Positions 41,127-53,169 of a DNA stretch of 64,000 bases are shown piece by piece. The notes under the pieces are model-generated. The model saw nothing but the letters and a program-made list of their open reading frames with translations. It ran no database searches and was not told the DNA's origin. The position numbers and the translations under genes are program-made. Numbering within the stretch: the first letter of the stretch is position 1; each line of letters opens with the position of its first letter. The DNA is from Prorocentrum cordatum (taxonomy: Eukaryota; Sar; Dinophyceae; Prorocentrales; Prorocentraceae), in the NCBI GenBank assembly GCA_963575745.1, contig CAUYUJ010021060.1, positions 493,245-557,244 on the forward strand, given 5' to 3'.

Positions 41127-42675
41127 GTCATGCGGGAACCCGACCCTCAGTATGTGCAACTCGGCCACGGTTCCCCTGAGCGTGGCTAATTATTCCATAG
41201 AGGTGCAGTACTTTGCAATGGCGGGGAGGCGCCGGCGCGCAGACTTGAAGATGTTTTTAAAGGGCCCGGAGTCGGCTTTTAGGAGGCGGCAAACTCGCTC
41301 ACTCACCGTCACTGGTTCACCAGCGCTCCCGTACAAGCTATATCATGGAGCTGTTGGGGACACCTCTTGCCTCGTGCAGAAGAGCGGCATCAACCGAATC
41401 GGCTGGGACCCCAGTCCGTGCTGGAGCAAGTCCTACGCCACCCCGAACCCCACGGGGCTCTGCCACGGCGACAGCTGCGCCTGTGTGGACGACGACGGGG
41501 GCTGCGGTACGCGCACGCGTACCCCGTCGCCGACGCCGGACCCATCAGGAGGCTCCTCGCCGACGCCAGGCCCCACCGCCGGAGGCTCTGGTGCCTCTCC
41601 GACGCCGAGCCCTACGGCGGGAGGCTCCTCGCCGACGCCGAGCCCTACGGCGGGAGGCTCCTCGCCGACGCCGAGCCCTACCGCGGGAGGTTCATCATCA
41701 TCGACGCCGAGCCCTACATCGGGAAGCTCCTCGCTGACACCGAGTCCCACATCGGGAGGCTTCTTCCCGACGCCCAGCCCTGCCGCGGGAGGGACCTCGC
41801 CGACGCCGAGCCCTACGGCGGGAGGCTCTTCGCCGACGCCGAGCCCCGCATCGGGAGGCCCCTTGCCGACGCCAAGCCCCACTGAGGCAGGCCCCTCCCC
41901 GACGCCGAGCCCTACGGCAGGAGGCCCCTCCCCGACGCCGAGCCCCGCCGCGGGAAGCCCTTCGCCATCGACGCCGAGCCCCACCGCGGGAGGCCCTTCC
42001 CCGACGCCGACCTCTGCCGTCCCCTCGACGCCGAGCCCCACCGCGGGAAGCCCCTCGCCGACGCCGAGCCCTACGGCGGGAGGCTCATTGGCGACGCCAA
42101 GCCCCACCGCGGGAGGGTCCTCCATGATGCCAGGGCCTGCCGCCTCCCCGACGCCAGGCCCTGCATACCCAGAGCCCTCCCCCGGAGGCGCCGCGCCGCC
42201 CTCCGCAACGGGCGACCCGCACTTGGTCAACGTGCTTGGCCAGAAGTTCGATATCATGCAGCCTGGGAGGCACGCCCTCCTCGTGGTGCCGCAGGGCGCG
42301 ATCGGCATCCAGAGCGTCCTGCTCAGGGTGGTGGCAGAGGTGCAGGCGGACGGACCTTCGTGCGGCGACATGTACATGAAGGGCATCAACATCACGGGGC
42401 TCTGGGCCGAGGGCTTCGCTGCCACCTCCTACCGCAGCGGCCACCAGACCGGGGCGCCTGCAGGTTGGCAGCAGTACGGTGCCCTCGGCGTCAAGGTGGT
42501 CTGGGGCCGTACTTCGCGCGGCGCCGAGTACCTGAACATCTTCGTGCGCGGCCTGCGCACGCTGGCGCTTCCGGTGGGCGGACTGCTCGGGCTGGACGAC
42601 CATTCCGCCGCGGCGGCGCCGCGGCTCCAGTGCCAGAGGACTTTGGACCTCCTGCAGACCGCCAGCGTCCGCTGA
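41127..42675 (+). CDS. secreted PA14/GDPH-domain protein, exon 2
   Basis: About 516 codons ending at TGA 42673-42675. It starts with the last PA14 strands ([23 protein letters not shown]), which pair with exon 1. A Cys-rich segment follows (41380-41510, with SCLVQKS, PCWSKS and [16 protein letters not shown]). Then come about twenty copies of a 10-residue Pro/Ser/Thr/Gly unit, [10 protein letters not shown] (41535-42130), probably an extended, possibly glycosylated linker. The C-terminal domain starts with [16 protein letters not shown] (GDPH at 42211-42222) and contains [13 protein letters not shown] and a [10 protein letters not shown] end. This GDPH/von Willebrand D-like domain is one I recall as common in dinoflagellate proteins. 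I infer an extracellular adhesion or matrix role. Confidence 0.8.
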
Positions 42676-43369
42676 TGGGTGCCTGGCGGCCAGTGGGCAG
42701 CGCAAGGGCATGCGAGGAGGGGGTCGCGCGAGGAGGGCGGGGATCATGTGGAGTCGCGGCTGTGGACGAGGAGGACGAGGAGGAGGAGGGGGTGCAGGTG
42801 CGCGTGCAAGGACGCGTTTTCGCGTCTCGTTTTGATGTTGTCGCGGGGGAGTCATCATCATCGGTTGAGTCGAGACCATCGGCTGGTCTTCTGTTTTTAT
42901 ATCCAGCGCTCATTGCCACCTCTTTTTCTGCCGATGTCATGCGACCCTCTTCCAACGCTGGAGCCTCGTAAGCACTGCTCGACCTCGCGGACTGCTTTTA
43001 GGATGGGCCCAAGCTGCTGCGGACTGTGAGGACCTTGAATGAAACGCTTGCCTCCCTCTTCTCTCCCCCCTCCTCGTCCTAATCCTCCTCCTCCTCATGC
43101 TGGGTTGCCGTGCCAGGCCCGTGGCGCGGTTGAGTGCAAGCGCTGCTTCTGGGGAGTCAATGAGGGGGCTGAAGCGCCGCGCACCGCCGCGCACCGCCGG
43201 AAGCTCCTGGCGGCCGTCTCCTTACCAGGAAGCTGGATACGCATGACGCGGCCGACCAGAACGGTTCGTACGCACGCTCGTGGCCGCATGCTCTTCCAGC
43301 GCTCGACCCTCTTTGGCCAGGTTGCGCCAGCCCTCCCCATACGCATCCAGCGCGGGGCCTCCACATGTC
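42676..43369. other. 3' flank of the PA14/GDPH gene; no gene recognised
   Basis: A GGA run at 42768-42788 and short CTC runs. No polyadenylation signal was identified. Confidence 0.5.
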
Positions 43370-43563
43370 TCGGGCCTGGCGAAAGGGGGGGATTGGGAAA
43401 GGGGGGGTTACGAAATTTGCTGCATGCAGCTGGTTTCGGCCTCACCGAGGGGCCCGTTCCTCGATACATAGCCGCCTCCGGCGCCGGAAGGCGCTGGGAA
43501 AATCAGCTACGTGAGCTGATTCTCAACCCCCCCTTTGCTATCCCCCCCTTGCGCCCGACCCGA
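43370..43563 (+). mobile_element. MITE-like element, family A, copy 1
   Basis: 194 bp. The terminal inverted repeats are about 45 bp: TCGGGCCTGGCGAAAG7ATTGGGAAAG7TTACG-type at the left against the complement of a right end reading G7 spacers and TTGCGCCCGACCCGA. ATGTC stands directly outside both ends (43365-43369 and 43564-43568), a possible 5-bp target duplication. The interior has CTGCATGCAG and a GGCGCC-centred stem. A second copy is at 62906-63104. No coding capacity. Confidence 0.75.
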
Positions 43564-43959
43564 ATGTCCCACACGAATCCAGCGACGTGTGCTTCCAGCT
43601 TCCTGGTGCAGTTCCCCCCCCTCTCTCCCCCCCGCCACCAGCGCCTCCCTGACAGCATGAGGCCACCGCCGACCTGCAGCGCGGGTCTCCACGAGGCATG
43701 TGGGTCCCCCGCCCGCATACCAGCCGCAGGGCGGTGCACATTCAGTCCTGGGCCTCCTCGGCCCTGCCTTGGCGGGTAGCGCTCTGCGCGCACGCTGGCA
43801 CCTGCTGGGCCAGCGGGGCAAGGCTGGCGCTGCCCGCCGCAAGCCGCCGTCCCTGGCTGCCCCTAACTCCGTCTGGCTCTGGGCTGCCCTGCTTCCCCGG
43901 CTGTCCTGCTCGTCTGGGCTGCGCGTCGAGGTCTTGGGCGACGACGTGTGAGGCGCGAG

Positions 43960-44335
43960 CCGCTCTATATTCCTGTAGCTGCTATTCCTGTAGCTGCTGC
44001 AAGCTTTTGGGACGAATGTGCGTGGCGCTAATGCCCGAACGCATGGGTGAACGTCACCCCCTCCATCCTTGCAGCTGCTGCAAGCTTTTAAGACGAATGT
44101 GCTCGGCGCTTAGGCAAGAGCCACATCTTGAAAACTATCCCCTCGATTCTTGTAGCTGTCCGAGCGTTGAAGACGAATCTGCACGGTGCTAGGGCGATAG
44201 CTCAATTTTGAGGATCCTTCCTCCATCCTTCTTGCTGTTGTAAGCGTTTAAGACGAATTGGCGTGGCGCTGTTGAGAAAACTCCACTTGAAAAGCCACCC
44301 CCCTTCATCCTCGAAGCTGTCGCGATTTCCAAGCT
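43960..44335 (+). repeat. 80-bp satellite, array 1
   Basis: About 4.5 units. The marker AAGACGAATGTGCGYGGCGCT starts near 44009, 44090, 44170 and 44250 (80-bp steps), each followed by a YCCATCCTT box. The same unit forms array 2 at 62238-62512. Confidence 0.88.
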
Positions 44336-44499
44336 TCGGGATCAGGCGAAACGCCCGCCCACGCGAAGCTTCAAGCGGTCAGAGAGTCTCAGGCGAAATG
44401 CCCAGCCCGCCTGACCCACATGTCTAAGGGTGTGACAGGGGGGAACAGAGATGCCCAGCCCACAGACGCGTTTGGCGGAGCCGCACGGTTGAGAGAGGA

Positions 44500-44583
44500 G
44501 AACGATGAGGAGGGGAATGAGACGGACGAATGGGAGGAGAAGAATGAGTAGGAGGAGGAGGGGGAGGAGGAGAAGGATGACTC

Positions 44584-44626
<43 letters not shown>

Positions 44627-45012
44627 CTGATGCTGATGCTGATGCTGATGCTGATGATGATGATGATGATGATTTTGATGAGGATGATGATGATTATGAT
44701 GATTATGCTGACTATGATTATGATGACGATGATGATGAAGCTGATGCTGCTGCTGATGATGATGATGATGATGCTGATGATGATGATGATGATACTGATG
44801 ATGATGATGATGCTGATTATGGTGATGCTGATGGTGACGATGATGGTAATCATGATGATGATGATGCTGATGATGATGATGATGATGATGATGGTGATGA
44901 TGATGGCGGCTGCTGATAATGATGATGTTGATGATGATGAGGAGGAGGAAAAGGATACGTTGGAGGAGGAGGACGAGGAAGAGGATGAGGAGGAGTAGGA
45001 GGAGGATGAGGA
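44500..45012. repeat. GAT/GAG triplet microsatellite
   Basis: GGA/GAG units at both ends with (GAT)n and GCT variants between, like the 14.8-17.0 kb tract. The poly-Met, poly-Asp and poly-His frames are shadows. Confidence 0.95.
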
Positions 45013-45292
45013 TGCTGATGCTCCCAGTTGTGCAATCCGTCGCAGTCGCATTTTGCCTCACTGTGCATGTGTGTATTGTATGCGTGCACCGCGCGATATG
45101 CATGTGGGCCCATGCATACAGATGGGGGCTTATTGTCCTCGAAACGCGTTGCATTCACTAGGCGGCGTCTCGAACTGTGTACTGTAAAACAAGCTCGGGG
45201 GTCTGGCTATTTAGCAAATTCGACGCGTACCTAGTGGTTGTCAGCTTCACGAAGTTCTCACAGAAACATGGGGGATTCGAGTTGGCTTCTGG
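45013..45292. other. no feature recognised
   Basis: Unique-looking sequence; nothing supported. Confidence 0.5.
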
Positions 45293-47747
45293 ATGGTGAC
45301 GCAAGCCGAGGGAGGTCACGGGATCGTCACCGCTCAGCGCTCACCCACGCCTGGCAAAATCCCAATCAGTTTTTGGTATAGTTTCAATGCTCTGGGCGGC
45401 AGGTACCGAGGTCAAGCTAGTGCAAGTCGCCAGAGTCTTCCTCCTCCGCTTATTCCTCAACACTTGCAGCGCGTACCCCAGGAACAGGTTCAGCAGCAAG
45501 TTCAACTCCAACAACATGTTCATCAGCAGCAAGTTCAACAACAGTTTGAGCAGCCACCTCAACAGCCTGGGGCGGATGGGTTTCCTATAGCAGGCTCGGG
45601 CGATCCGACTTGAGTTCTCTCCCAATTGGCGCGAGCAATCGTGGGCCTCAGCGCGAAACCCATGAAACTCCCCAGTGACCTTCACAAAGAAATCGTCAAG
45701 TACAATGGCCAGTTGAAAGATTTTGTCTGATGGGTTAGCATGTGCACGTTACAAAGTGAAGAAGGGCCAGCACATGAAGGAAGCACGCCAGTTTCACAGG
45801 CAAGGCGAAAGGATCAAGGAATCCCAATGGCAATGCACGAAAGAGGAAATGGCTTTTATCGAGGACGGCTTCCAGATACAACCGGGATTGGAAGATACGA
45901 CACAACGCCATGCGAAATAATTCAAGGATTTGATTCAGACATTTCGACACAAAGGTTTGCCACATAGGCCGCCCAAACGAAGCTTGAGTATGTATAGCAG
46001 CAGGTGGATACGATCGTGCCATATTTCTTCAGAGTTATTGGTATCATGTACGATGTAACCGAAACAAGCACAGATCCAACAAACAGCGATCGGCGACACG
46101 TACATGGAAATGAAAACAGTATACACGAACAGCGAAGCGAAGCTGAATTGGCAGCTGAAGAAGCGCAACCGGTTGGTCGAGATGACCGCTAACGCCGAAG
46201 CATATTACACAGCCTCACTACGGACGATATCATACTGACAGGGTTGCTCGAGGTCGAGAAGATCGCAGAGAAGCCTGTCCACGCCTCTGATCGTGAAGAG
46301 AGACACTCAGCTCCACTAGCCACCACACTGTTTGTACAGTTTCTCGCAGGTGCAACTATTAAACAATTCATCAACAAGTTTCCAGGCATTGCAGCAAGGT
46401 GCTGGGCTGCAGCAGCGCCTGGAACGGCCACTCATTGTCGAAGCCTTCTCCACCGTGGTGGTTCAGTACAGAAGAGCAGGTCTTCGTCCCGAAGTTCGTT
46501 CAAGTCGGCCCGCTCTGTCGCCAGCCTCGGGCCTGTTCTTTTTACCAGAGCTCGCTCGGAATCAGGATCAGCAGCCAGGGGCTGGTCACAGTCCCGCTCT
46601 ACGCCTCGGACATCTTCAAAGCAGCGCTCAAGCCAAACATCCAAATCTATGTGACGATGGTCGTCAACAGAAGCGATCAAACAACTCGGCGTCTGCATCA
46701 TCGGAGTGGTCTTCTAGCATGCGATCGGGCTGGCGCCGCCCTCGGGCAGCACGCCGAAAATTCACCTCAGCAGTTCGGAAACAACAGACAGCCACGAACG
46801 GCTACGCCAGCGACGGATGCGCCGGAAGGGGTGGCGGATGGTAGCAGACGTGGCGCATATGGTAGCAGATGGTTGACAGAACACTTGTACTTCACCAGCG
46901 GGAGCGTGCAGCACCGTGGAAGTCTCACCCTATCGCTCGGGAGTCGCAGCGGGAGCATGTGTGTCGTGAGAGGCGTATTCGACGTTCCTATTCGCGTCCC
47001 GACTGTGAGCACTTCAGTGTTGACCGTTGCATTGTGGCCAAGATCTTCTGGATATCCCTCTTTGCGCTCACTTCGAGGGCAGCTCCATTGCGCAGTCGTT
47101 GCGCAGTCCGTCTCCCAAAGGCCGTGGAGGTTCTTGTGGGAACTCTGACAAGCTAGTGCCTACTGTGCAGCGCACATTATGGCGTGTAGTTTCGAATTCG
47201 TTGCAAAATTGCCAGGGCGCGTTCTTCACAGCATGTTTGCACCAGAGTTTTGGAGTTCTGGAGGCAGTCCGAGACGAACGCGACAGGAGTCTGCATTCGG
47301 AATGGTCAATTTCAAAAGGTTTCGACCGACGGGTCGTCGAATACTTCAGTAGGATTCCCAACACCATGTCGCCACGATGCACGCTCGACGTCAACAGTGC
47401 TATGGAAGACGCATGCGGAGCATTCCCTGGAGCAAAGGTTCCAGGACCAACGGTCCAGCTCGAAAGCAACTTGAACTTGATCATCTCTTGGGCCAGAATT
47501 TGGGCGCAATGTATTCGTGGATGCGCATGACAAAAAACCCTTGGACAGCAATTCTTCCAGTTGCTCTTCGCAGCGACTTCGCACACTGCAAATGCTCCAA
47601 GCTAGCTTCCAGCAAGTCTGCGCGGCTGCGATCGACGTTAACGGTGCCAACCCCGTAATCTTCCAAACCATATCCGTTGCGCAGGGCCATGGGTTGCTCA
47701 GCGGTTGCGGGGTTTGCGTCTCACGTTCCAAACTCAACAATTAGAGG
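45293..47747 (+). pseudogene. 5' part of a Penelope-like element, broken (tentative)
   Basis: Protein-like pieces in changing frames lead up to the RT at 47748. 45293-45613 is a Gln-rich segment (QVQQQVQLQQHVHQQQVQQ). 45723-45920 is charged and helix-rich (KKGQHMKEARQFHRQGERIK). Later pieces are Ser/Arg-rich. Stops occur every 60-130 codons. A coiled-coil and Gln-rich leader fits a gag-like ORF1, but nothing proves that these pieces belong to the same element as the RT. Confidence 0.35.
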
Positions 47748-48250
47748 TGCCCGATCTCGAGATTGCTCTTCAAATTTCACAAGCCTCGATCGGATGCTCG
47801 TGGCAGCTCGGCCTCGACCGCGTTCGTCACAAACCCTACTGCATGCTAAAACGCGGCGCTTCTCCAGCCCATCGTCGACGAGGCTGACGCGGTGGCCGCG
47901 AGCACGTTCGACTCTGTCGACGCCCTCGAAAAAGTCAACTTGGAAAGCGGCAGTCGCATTCCAACCTTTGATTATGAAAAGCTGTACCCATCCTTGGATA
48001 TAGACATGAGTAGACACTTAATTGAAGTGGCATGTGTTCGGCATCGCCGTGGTCAACGATCCTGGGGCTTAAACATATCCATCGTCCTGTCGTTCTTCAA
48101 TGCATTGTTGGATTGCCATCTTATTATTCTCCAACATATTGGGCGAACCGAAGGCGGCAGGCAAAATATTTTGGCGCGCAGGCGAAACACACTCTCGCAG
48201 GACTGATTTGTGCCGCGCAAGTTGCCACTGCCTGCCTTCTGGACTGATAT
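47748..48250 (+). pseudogene. Penelope-like reverse transcriptase fragment, broken
   Basis: One frame (47748-48206) has LLFKFHKPRSDARGSS, comparable to the K-x-H-K-P...R-P box before RT motif A in Penelope-like elements, a TAA at 47847-47849, QPIVDEADA, FDSVDALEKV and then PTFDYEKLYPSLDID, a motif A-like block (D-x-x-x-L-Y-x-x-x). It continues with NALLDCHLIILQ. The reading then moves to another frame: YWANRRRQAKYF and LAGLICAAQVATACLLD, which resembles motif B (G-x-x-C-A-P-x-x-A-x-x-x-L). The YADD-type motif C and the GIY-YIG domain are not found. A different RT class cannot be excluded. Confidence 0.5.
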
Positions 48251-48491
48251 GCTTCAGTTGTGGGGTCTCTTCGCATGCGTATCAATATGTGGCTCGAGCC
48301 CTGGCGCCGTGTCCTTGCCCCGCGACGCCACTGAACGCGAGCTGCCAGCGGGGCTCGGCCCCTGGCCGCATGGCGCGAAGGGGCTCGCGCGGCGGTGGCG
48401 GCGGCGCAGGCGGGGGGGGCGCGGCGGCCGCGGCAAGCGCGGGCCAGGCGCCGAGAAAGTACGGGCCCTGTGACTGAGGGGGCTTTCTTTT

Positions 48492-49225
48492 AAGACCCAA
48501 AAGGCTTTATTTTATAGTAAGAAGACCATCTAATTTTTCCTTCCGGCGGACTCGGCGCCGAAGTGCTGCGACGAAGAGGCGTCGGATGCCGACGGTTCGG
48601 AGGGCGGGTTCGCGGCCGACGACGCGTTGGCCCCCGAGCCTGGCCCCGAGGACGACGAGGTCGAGGGGGGCGGCCCGCCGCGGGAGGTCGCCCGGCCCGC
48701 GGCACAGGCGAAAAAGGCCTTCGCCCTCGCCGCCGGCTGGAAGGTCGCGGACTTCTCCGGCGGCGACGGCGGCGGGGGCGACTCAGAGGAGGCTGGCGAC
48801 GAGGACCTGGTCCTCGAAGAGGCGCGCAAGTTGGAGGAATTGCGCGCGCAGCGGCTCGCCGGCGCGGACGACCTCCAATCTTCCCTGCTGCCGCTGGCGC
48901 CGGGGGAGGGGCAGGGCGCTGGCGGGGGCGGCGCGGCCCCCGCAGCCGCCGCGGCGCCGGCGGGGGCCTCCAGGGGCCGTGAGCTCAAGATCGTTGGCCC
49001 GGTGGGCGCAGTCCCGGTCCACGGCGCCCGCGGCATCTGGCTGGGGCGTGATCGCCGCGGTCATCTTCGACGTGGGGCCTGGCCTAGGGCCCCGTCCACG
49101 GCTGGAGCGGCTTCAGTTGCATGGCCGCCGACAGCGGCGTTTGCCAGGGCGGGTTGTTCGGCGACGCCCTCGCAGCGCGCCTCATCCGCGCACGAAGCAG
49201 CCCAAGTGGCAGCCTTGAGCCAAAC
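48492..49225 (+). CDS. probable exon of an acidic protein, identity uncertain
   Basis: One frame is open from the TAA-rich start of the block to beyond 49225 and reads as a real, charged protein: CCDEEASDADGSEGGFAADD, PEPGPEDDEVEGG, KKAFALAAGWKVADFSGG, SEEAGDEDLVLEEARKLEEL, then an Ala/Gly-rich linker. An acidic run followed by W-x-x-x-x-x-x-F and LEEARKLEELRAQRL is faintly like the N-terminal part of Sas10/Utp3-type nucleolar proteins, but that is a guess. The first ATG in frame is 48627; the sequence looks coding already from about 48545, so a splice acceptor upstream is likely. The end is lost in a GGA repeat. Confidence 0.4.
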
Positions 49226-49227
49226 CG

Positions 49228-49316
49228 GTTACGGAGGAGGAGGAGGAGGAGGAGGAGGAGGAGGAGGAGGAGGAGGAGGAGGATGAGGAGGAGGGGGAAA
49301 TCATGAGGATGAGGAG
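49228..49316. repeat. (GGA)n microsatellite
   Basis: About 22 GGA units with two GAT interruptions. Confidence 0.95.
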
Positions 49317-49329
49317 GAGAAGACTTGTT

Positions 49330-50480
49330 GGAGCTTGAATGGGGCTTCCGGCGGGCCTCCCGGGAGATTCTTGAGGGCCTCTTGGGGGCCTCATGGGGCC
49401 TCTTGTGGGCCTCTTGGGGCTTCTTGGGCCGTCTTAGGGGACTCTTGGTCCGTCTGACGCCTATGGAGGCCGCCTTGGGGGCCTCTCTAGGCCGCGTTGG
49501 TGCCCTTTCGGGTCGGGGTCTCTTGGGCGAGCTTTGGGTCCTCTTGGGCCGATTTCGGGCCCTCTTGGGGGCCTCTTCGGCCGCCTTGGAGCTATCTTGG
49601 AGGCCTCTTGGATGCTTTTTGGGACGTCTTGGGCGGTCGGAAAACCGAACAGGTGAGAACCACAAAATCTTTCAGACAAATCTGAAATTTTGATGGTTTC
49701 GGCCTCCTCGGGCTTTCCAGCAGGGCCTCTTGGAGACCTCTAGGGCCGTCTTGGGGGCTTTTGATCTGTCTTGATGCTGTCTTAGGAGCCTCTTGCGCCG
49801 CCTTGGGCCATCTTGGGCCGTCGTGGCGTCGTCTTGGCTGCCTTGGAAGCTGCCCTGTGGGCCATGAGGCTCCAAAGAAGGCCTCACGGCAGATCAAGAG
49901 GCCTCCAGGACGGCCCAAGAGGTCTCCAAGAGGCCCTCCAGGAGGCCAGACCATTGATTGTCAGTATGCCTTTGAGAGATTCTGAGGTTTGGCACGGTTG
50001 GGTTTCCGAACGCCCAAGACAGCCCAAGAGGCCTCTCTGGGTCGTTTTGCTGCTCTTTTGGAGTGTTTCCAGGCAGTCGTGGGGCCTTCTTTGGGAGCCC
50101 CTTGGGCGATCGTTGGGTTCACTTGGGCCGAGTTCGGGCCCTCTCGGGGGCCTCTGGGGCTGTCTTGGAGCTATCTTGGGGCCACTTGGAAGTCTCTTGG
50201 GCCGTCTTGGGCGGTCGGAAACCCGAACAGGTAAGAACCTCAAAATCTTTTGAACACTTTAGGGGATCTATGCCTTTGGCCCCCTCGGGCTCTCCAGGAC
50301 GGCCTCTTGGAGTTCTCTCGGGCCGTCTTGGGGGCTTCTTGGGCCGTTTTGAGGCCCTCTTGGGCCATCTTGCGCCATTTTGAGGCTGTCTTGAGAGGCT
50401 CTTGAGCTGTCTTGGACAACGCTGAGCTTTTTTGTTTTGTCTTGGCTGTCTTGCTAGCCGTTTTGGAGACCATCTTGGCC
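49330..50480 (+). repeat. phased CTTGG repeat with an embedded ~585-bp duplication
   Basis: CTTGGG-type motifs at 49370, 49381, 49392, 49402, 49413, 49423, 49433, 49444 and 49454 are spaced 10 or 11 bp (mean 10.5), and the pattern goes on with gaps to 50480. A larger unit is also repeated: CTTGGGCGGTCGGAAAACCGAACAG-type sequence with a GTGAGAACC/GTAAGAACC continuation occurs near 49629 and again near 50211, each followed by CCTCGGGCTYTCCAG. Confidence 0.85.
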
Positions 50481-50489
50481 GTCTGGAGC

Positions 50490-51160
50490 CCGAATAGACC
50501 GGCAGACAGCAATTTCAGAAGGGGAGTCGTTCAGCTTTTCGAAACCTTCCAGAGAACAGACGAACATTCTAACACGCCCACTCCGTGCAGGCACGGTGGT
50601 GGATACCTGTTTTGAGGGCGCATGAAGCATCACCTTGGGAACATTGCCGCAATCAACCGTATATTCTATTCCCCACTCATTCCTATTTTGGCATCTCGTA
50701 TCTGACATTTTCACTCGCAGTAAACAAGCTCCCAGCAACCCCAGCCCGGTGCGCGCCATCGGCACTGAGAACGATCCCGACCTCTCGATTAGCCTGAAGA
50801 GAAACAAGTGACAGTTTACTTTCTTTCTTTTTAGGGTGCGAGGAAGTATGCAGTGGAAGCAAGGGCGAGGGACGGGGGTCATAGGTGATGGAGGATCCCA
50901 GCAGCAATCATCCCGTCGAACTCGGCGGGCCCCCACGCCGTCCGCAGCTGGTGCAAGCAGCCATGGCTGATCAATGCGACGTGCGCAGTGGCGCCAAGGT
51001 TTGTCTCTTGCGGGTTTCATTCGGGCGCAAGGTGCGCGCTAGAAACTGTATAGATCAATTGATGTCTAGATTCTCATATGCCTGGGCGGACTGGGACCAA
51101 ACTATACATAACATATAGTGTATATAGGATACCGAAGAAAAGCCCAAATCATAATCTTTT
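50490..51160. other. no gene recognised
   Basis: Unique-looking. The minus-strand frame 50454-51020 is open for 188 codons but carries no motif. Confidence 0.45.
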
Positions 51161-51428
51161 TAGGGCTGTAGGGCTACATGGCTATATGGGCTATGAGGGC
51201 TATTGGGCTATAGGGTAATAGAGCTACAGGGCTACAGGGCAATAGGGCTAGAGGGTATAAGGGTATAGGGCTATAGAGCTATAGGGCTATACGGCTATAG
51301 GGCTATAGGGCTATAGAGCTATAGGGTTATAGGGCTATAGAGCTATAGAGCTCTAGGCTATAGGGCTATAGGGCTATAGGGCTATAGGGCTATTGGGCTA
51401 TAGGGCTATAGGGCTGTAGGGCTATAGG
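51161..51428. repeat. 8-bp GGGCTATA satellite, block 1
   Basis: Some 30 units of GGGCTATA with point changes (GGGCTACA, GAGCTATA). Confidence 0.95.
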
Positions 51429-51527
51429 GCCCCCCCTGGCACCCGGGCCCCCCCGGGCACGCCTGGGCACCCGGGCACCCGGGCACCCGGGCACCCGGGC
51501 AACCCCAGGCACCCGGGCACCCGGGCG
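51429..51527. repeat. GGGCACCC repeat, block 1
   Basis: CACCCGGG-type units follow directly on the 8-bp block, then GGCGAAAATCGAGGGCAAAC. Confidence 0.92.
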
Positions 51528-51616
51528 TGCGGCGAAAATCGAGGGCAAACCTAATGATTCCGGAGAAAATCCCCGAATCATGATACCAGAGAAAAACCCC
51601 AATCCGAATTTTTGGG

Positions 51617-51940
51617 GGGCTATGGGGCTTTAGGGCTTCAGGGCTATGGGGCTATAGGGCTATAGGGCGAGGTGGCCATAGGGATATAGGGCTAGAAGCC
51701 TTTAGGGCTATGGGGCTATAGGGCTACAGGGCTATAGGGCTATAGGGCTAAGGGCTACAAGGCTATTCGGGCTACTATAGGGCTATATACGGCTATAGGG
51801 CTTTAGGACCATAGGGCTATAGGGCTATAGGGCTATAGGGCTATAGGGCTATAGGGCTATAGGGCTATAGGGCTATGGGGCGATGGGGCTATGGGGCTAT
51901 TGGGCTATTGGGCTATTGGGCTATAGGGCTATCGGAGGTG
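51617..51940. repeat. 8-bp GGGCTATA satellite, block 2
   Basis: Same unit as block 1, more regular towards its end. Confidence 0.95.
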
Positions 51941-52054
51941 AGGGGGTGAGATCGAAGTGGAACGGCGAGCCCCCCACCGGGAAATCGGTTTCGGTTTCGT
52001 GTTCGTGCGTGCCGGGCGTGCGAGGCGAAGCTGCGTGGGCGGGCGAGAAAAAGT

Positions 52055-52285
52055 CTCCCGTGGCTGAGGCGCGGCCGGACAAAATGTTTCTCTTCCGGGG
52101 CGCGGGGCCCCGCGGTGTCCCGCCGGTGTCCCGCGGTGTCCTCCTGTGGCTGAGGCGCGGCCGGACCAAATGTTTCTCATCCGGGGCGCGGGGCCCCGCG
52201 GTGTCCCGCCGGTGTCCCGCGGTGTCCCGCGGTGTCCCGCGGTGTCCCGCGGTGTCCCGCCAGTGTCCCGCGGTGTCCCGCGAGG
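52055..52285. repeat. 86-bp duplication and GGTGTCCCGC decamer array
   Basis: TGGCTGAGGCGCGGCCGGA occurs at about 52061 and 52147, then about nine units of GGTGTCCCGC. Confidence 0.9.
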
Positions 52286-52312
52286 ATGATGATGATGATG
52301 AGATGATGATGG

Positions 52313-52352
<40 letters not shown>

Positions 52353-52947
52353 CATGATGATGAGATGATGATGATGATGGTGTCCCGATGAAGATGATGA
52401 TGTTGATGATGGTGTCGATGATGATGATGATAGTGTCCCGATGATGAGGATGATGATGCTCGTGATGATTATGTTGATGATGATGACGATGATGGTGTCC
52501 CGATGATGATGATGATGCTGATGATGATGATGCTGATTCCGATGATGTTGGTGATGATGATGTTGATGGAAATGGTGTCCCAGCGATAATTATGTTGATG
52601 ATGATGTTGATGATGATTATGGTGTCCCGATGATGATGCTGATGATGATGATGGTGATGATGATGATGGTGATGCTGATGGTGTCCCGATGATGACAATA
52701 ATGATAATGACGATGTTGATGATGATGGTGCTCATGATGATTCTTGGTGCCCCAATGATGATGATGTTGCTGATGATGATGATGTCGATGATGATGATGC
52801 GATGGTCCTGATGATGATGGTGTCCCGAGGATGATGACGATGTTGATGATAATGTTGATGATGAGAACGATGGTGATCGTGATGGTGTCCCGATTCTGAT
52901 GATGATTCTGATGATGCTGCTGATGGTGATGACGATGACTGTGTCCC

Positions 52948-52998
<51 letters not shown>

Positions 52999-53084
52999 GT
53001 TGATGATGAGATGATGATGGTGATGATGATGATGGTGATGATGTTGTCCCGATGATGATGCTGATGCTGATGATGATGATGTTT

Positions 53085-53123
<39 letters not shown>

Positions 53124-53136
53124 ATGATGATGATGG

Positions 53137-53169
<33 letters not shown>

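Noticed and set aside
39216-41179. Thr/His-rich and Cys/Val-rich frames of up to 614 codons
   Set aside because: Produced by CA- and ACAT-type microsatellites inside the intron. Only the part after 41127 is coding.
43365-43568. Terminal repeats extending further for a larger DNA transposon
   Set aside because: Complementarity stops at the ATGTC flanks and no transposase frame lies nearby.
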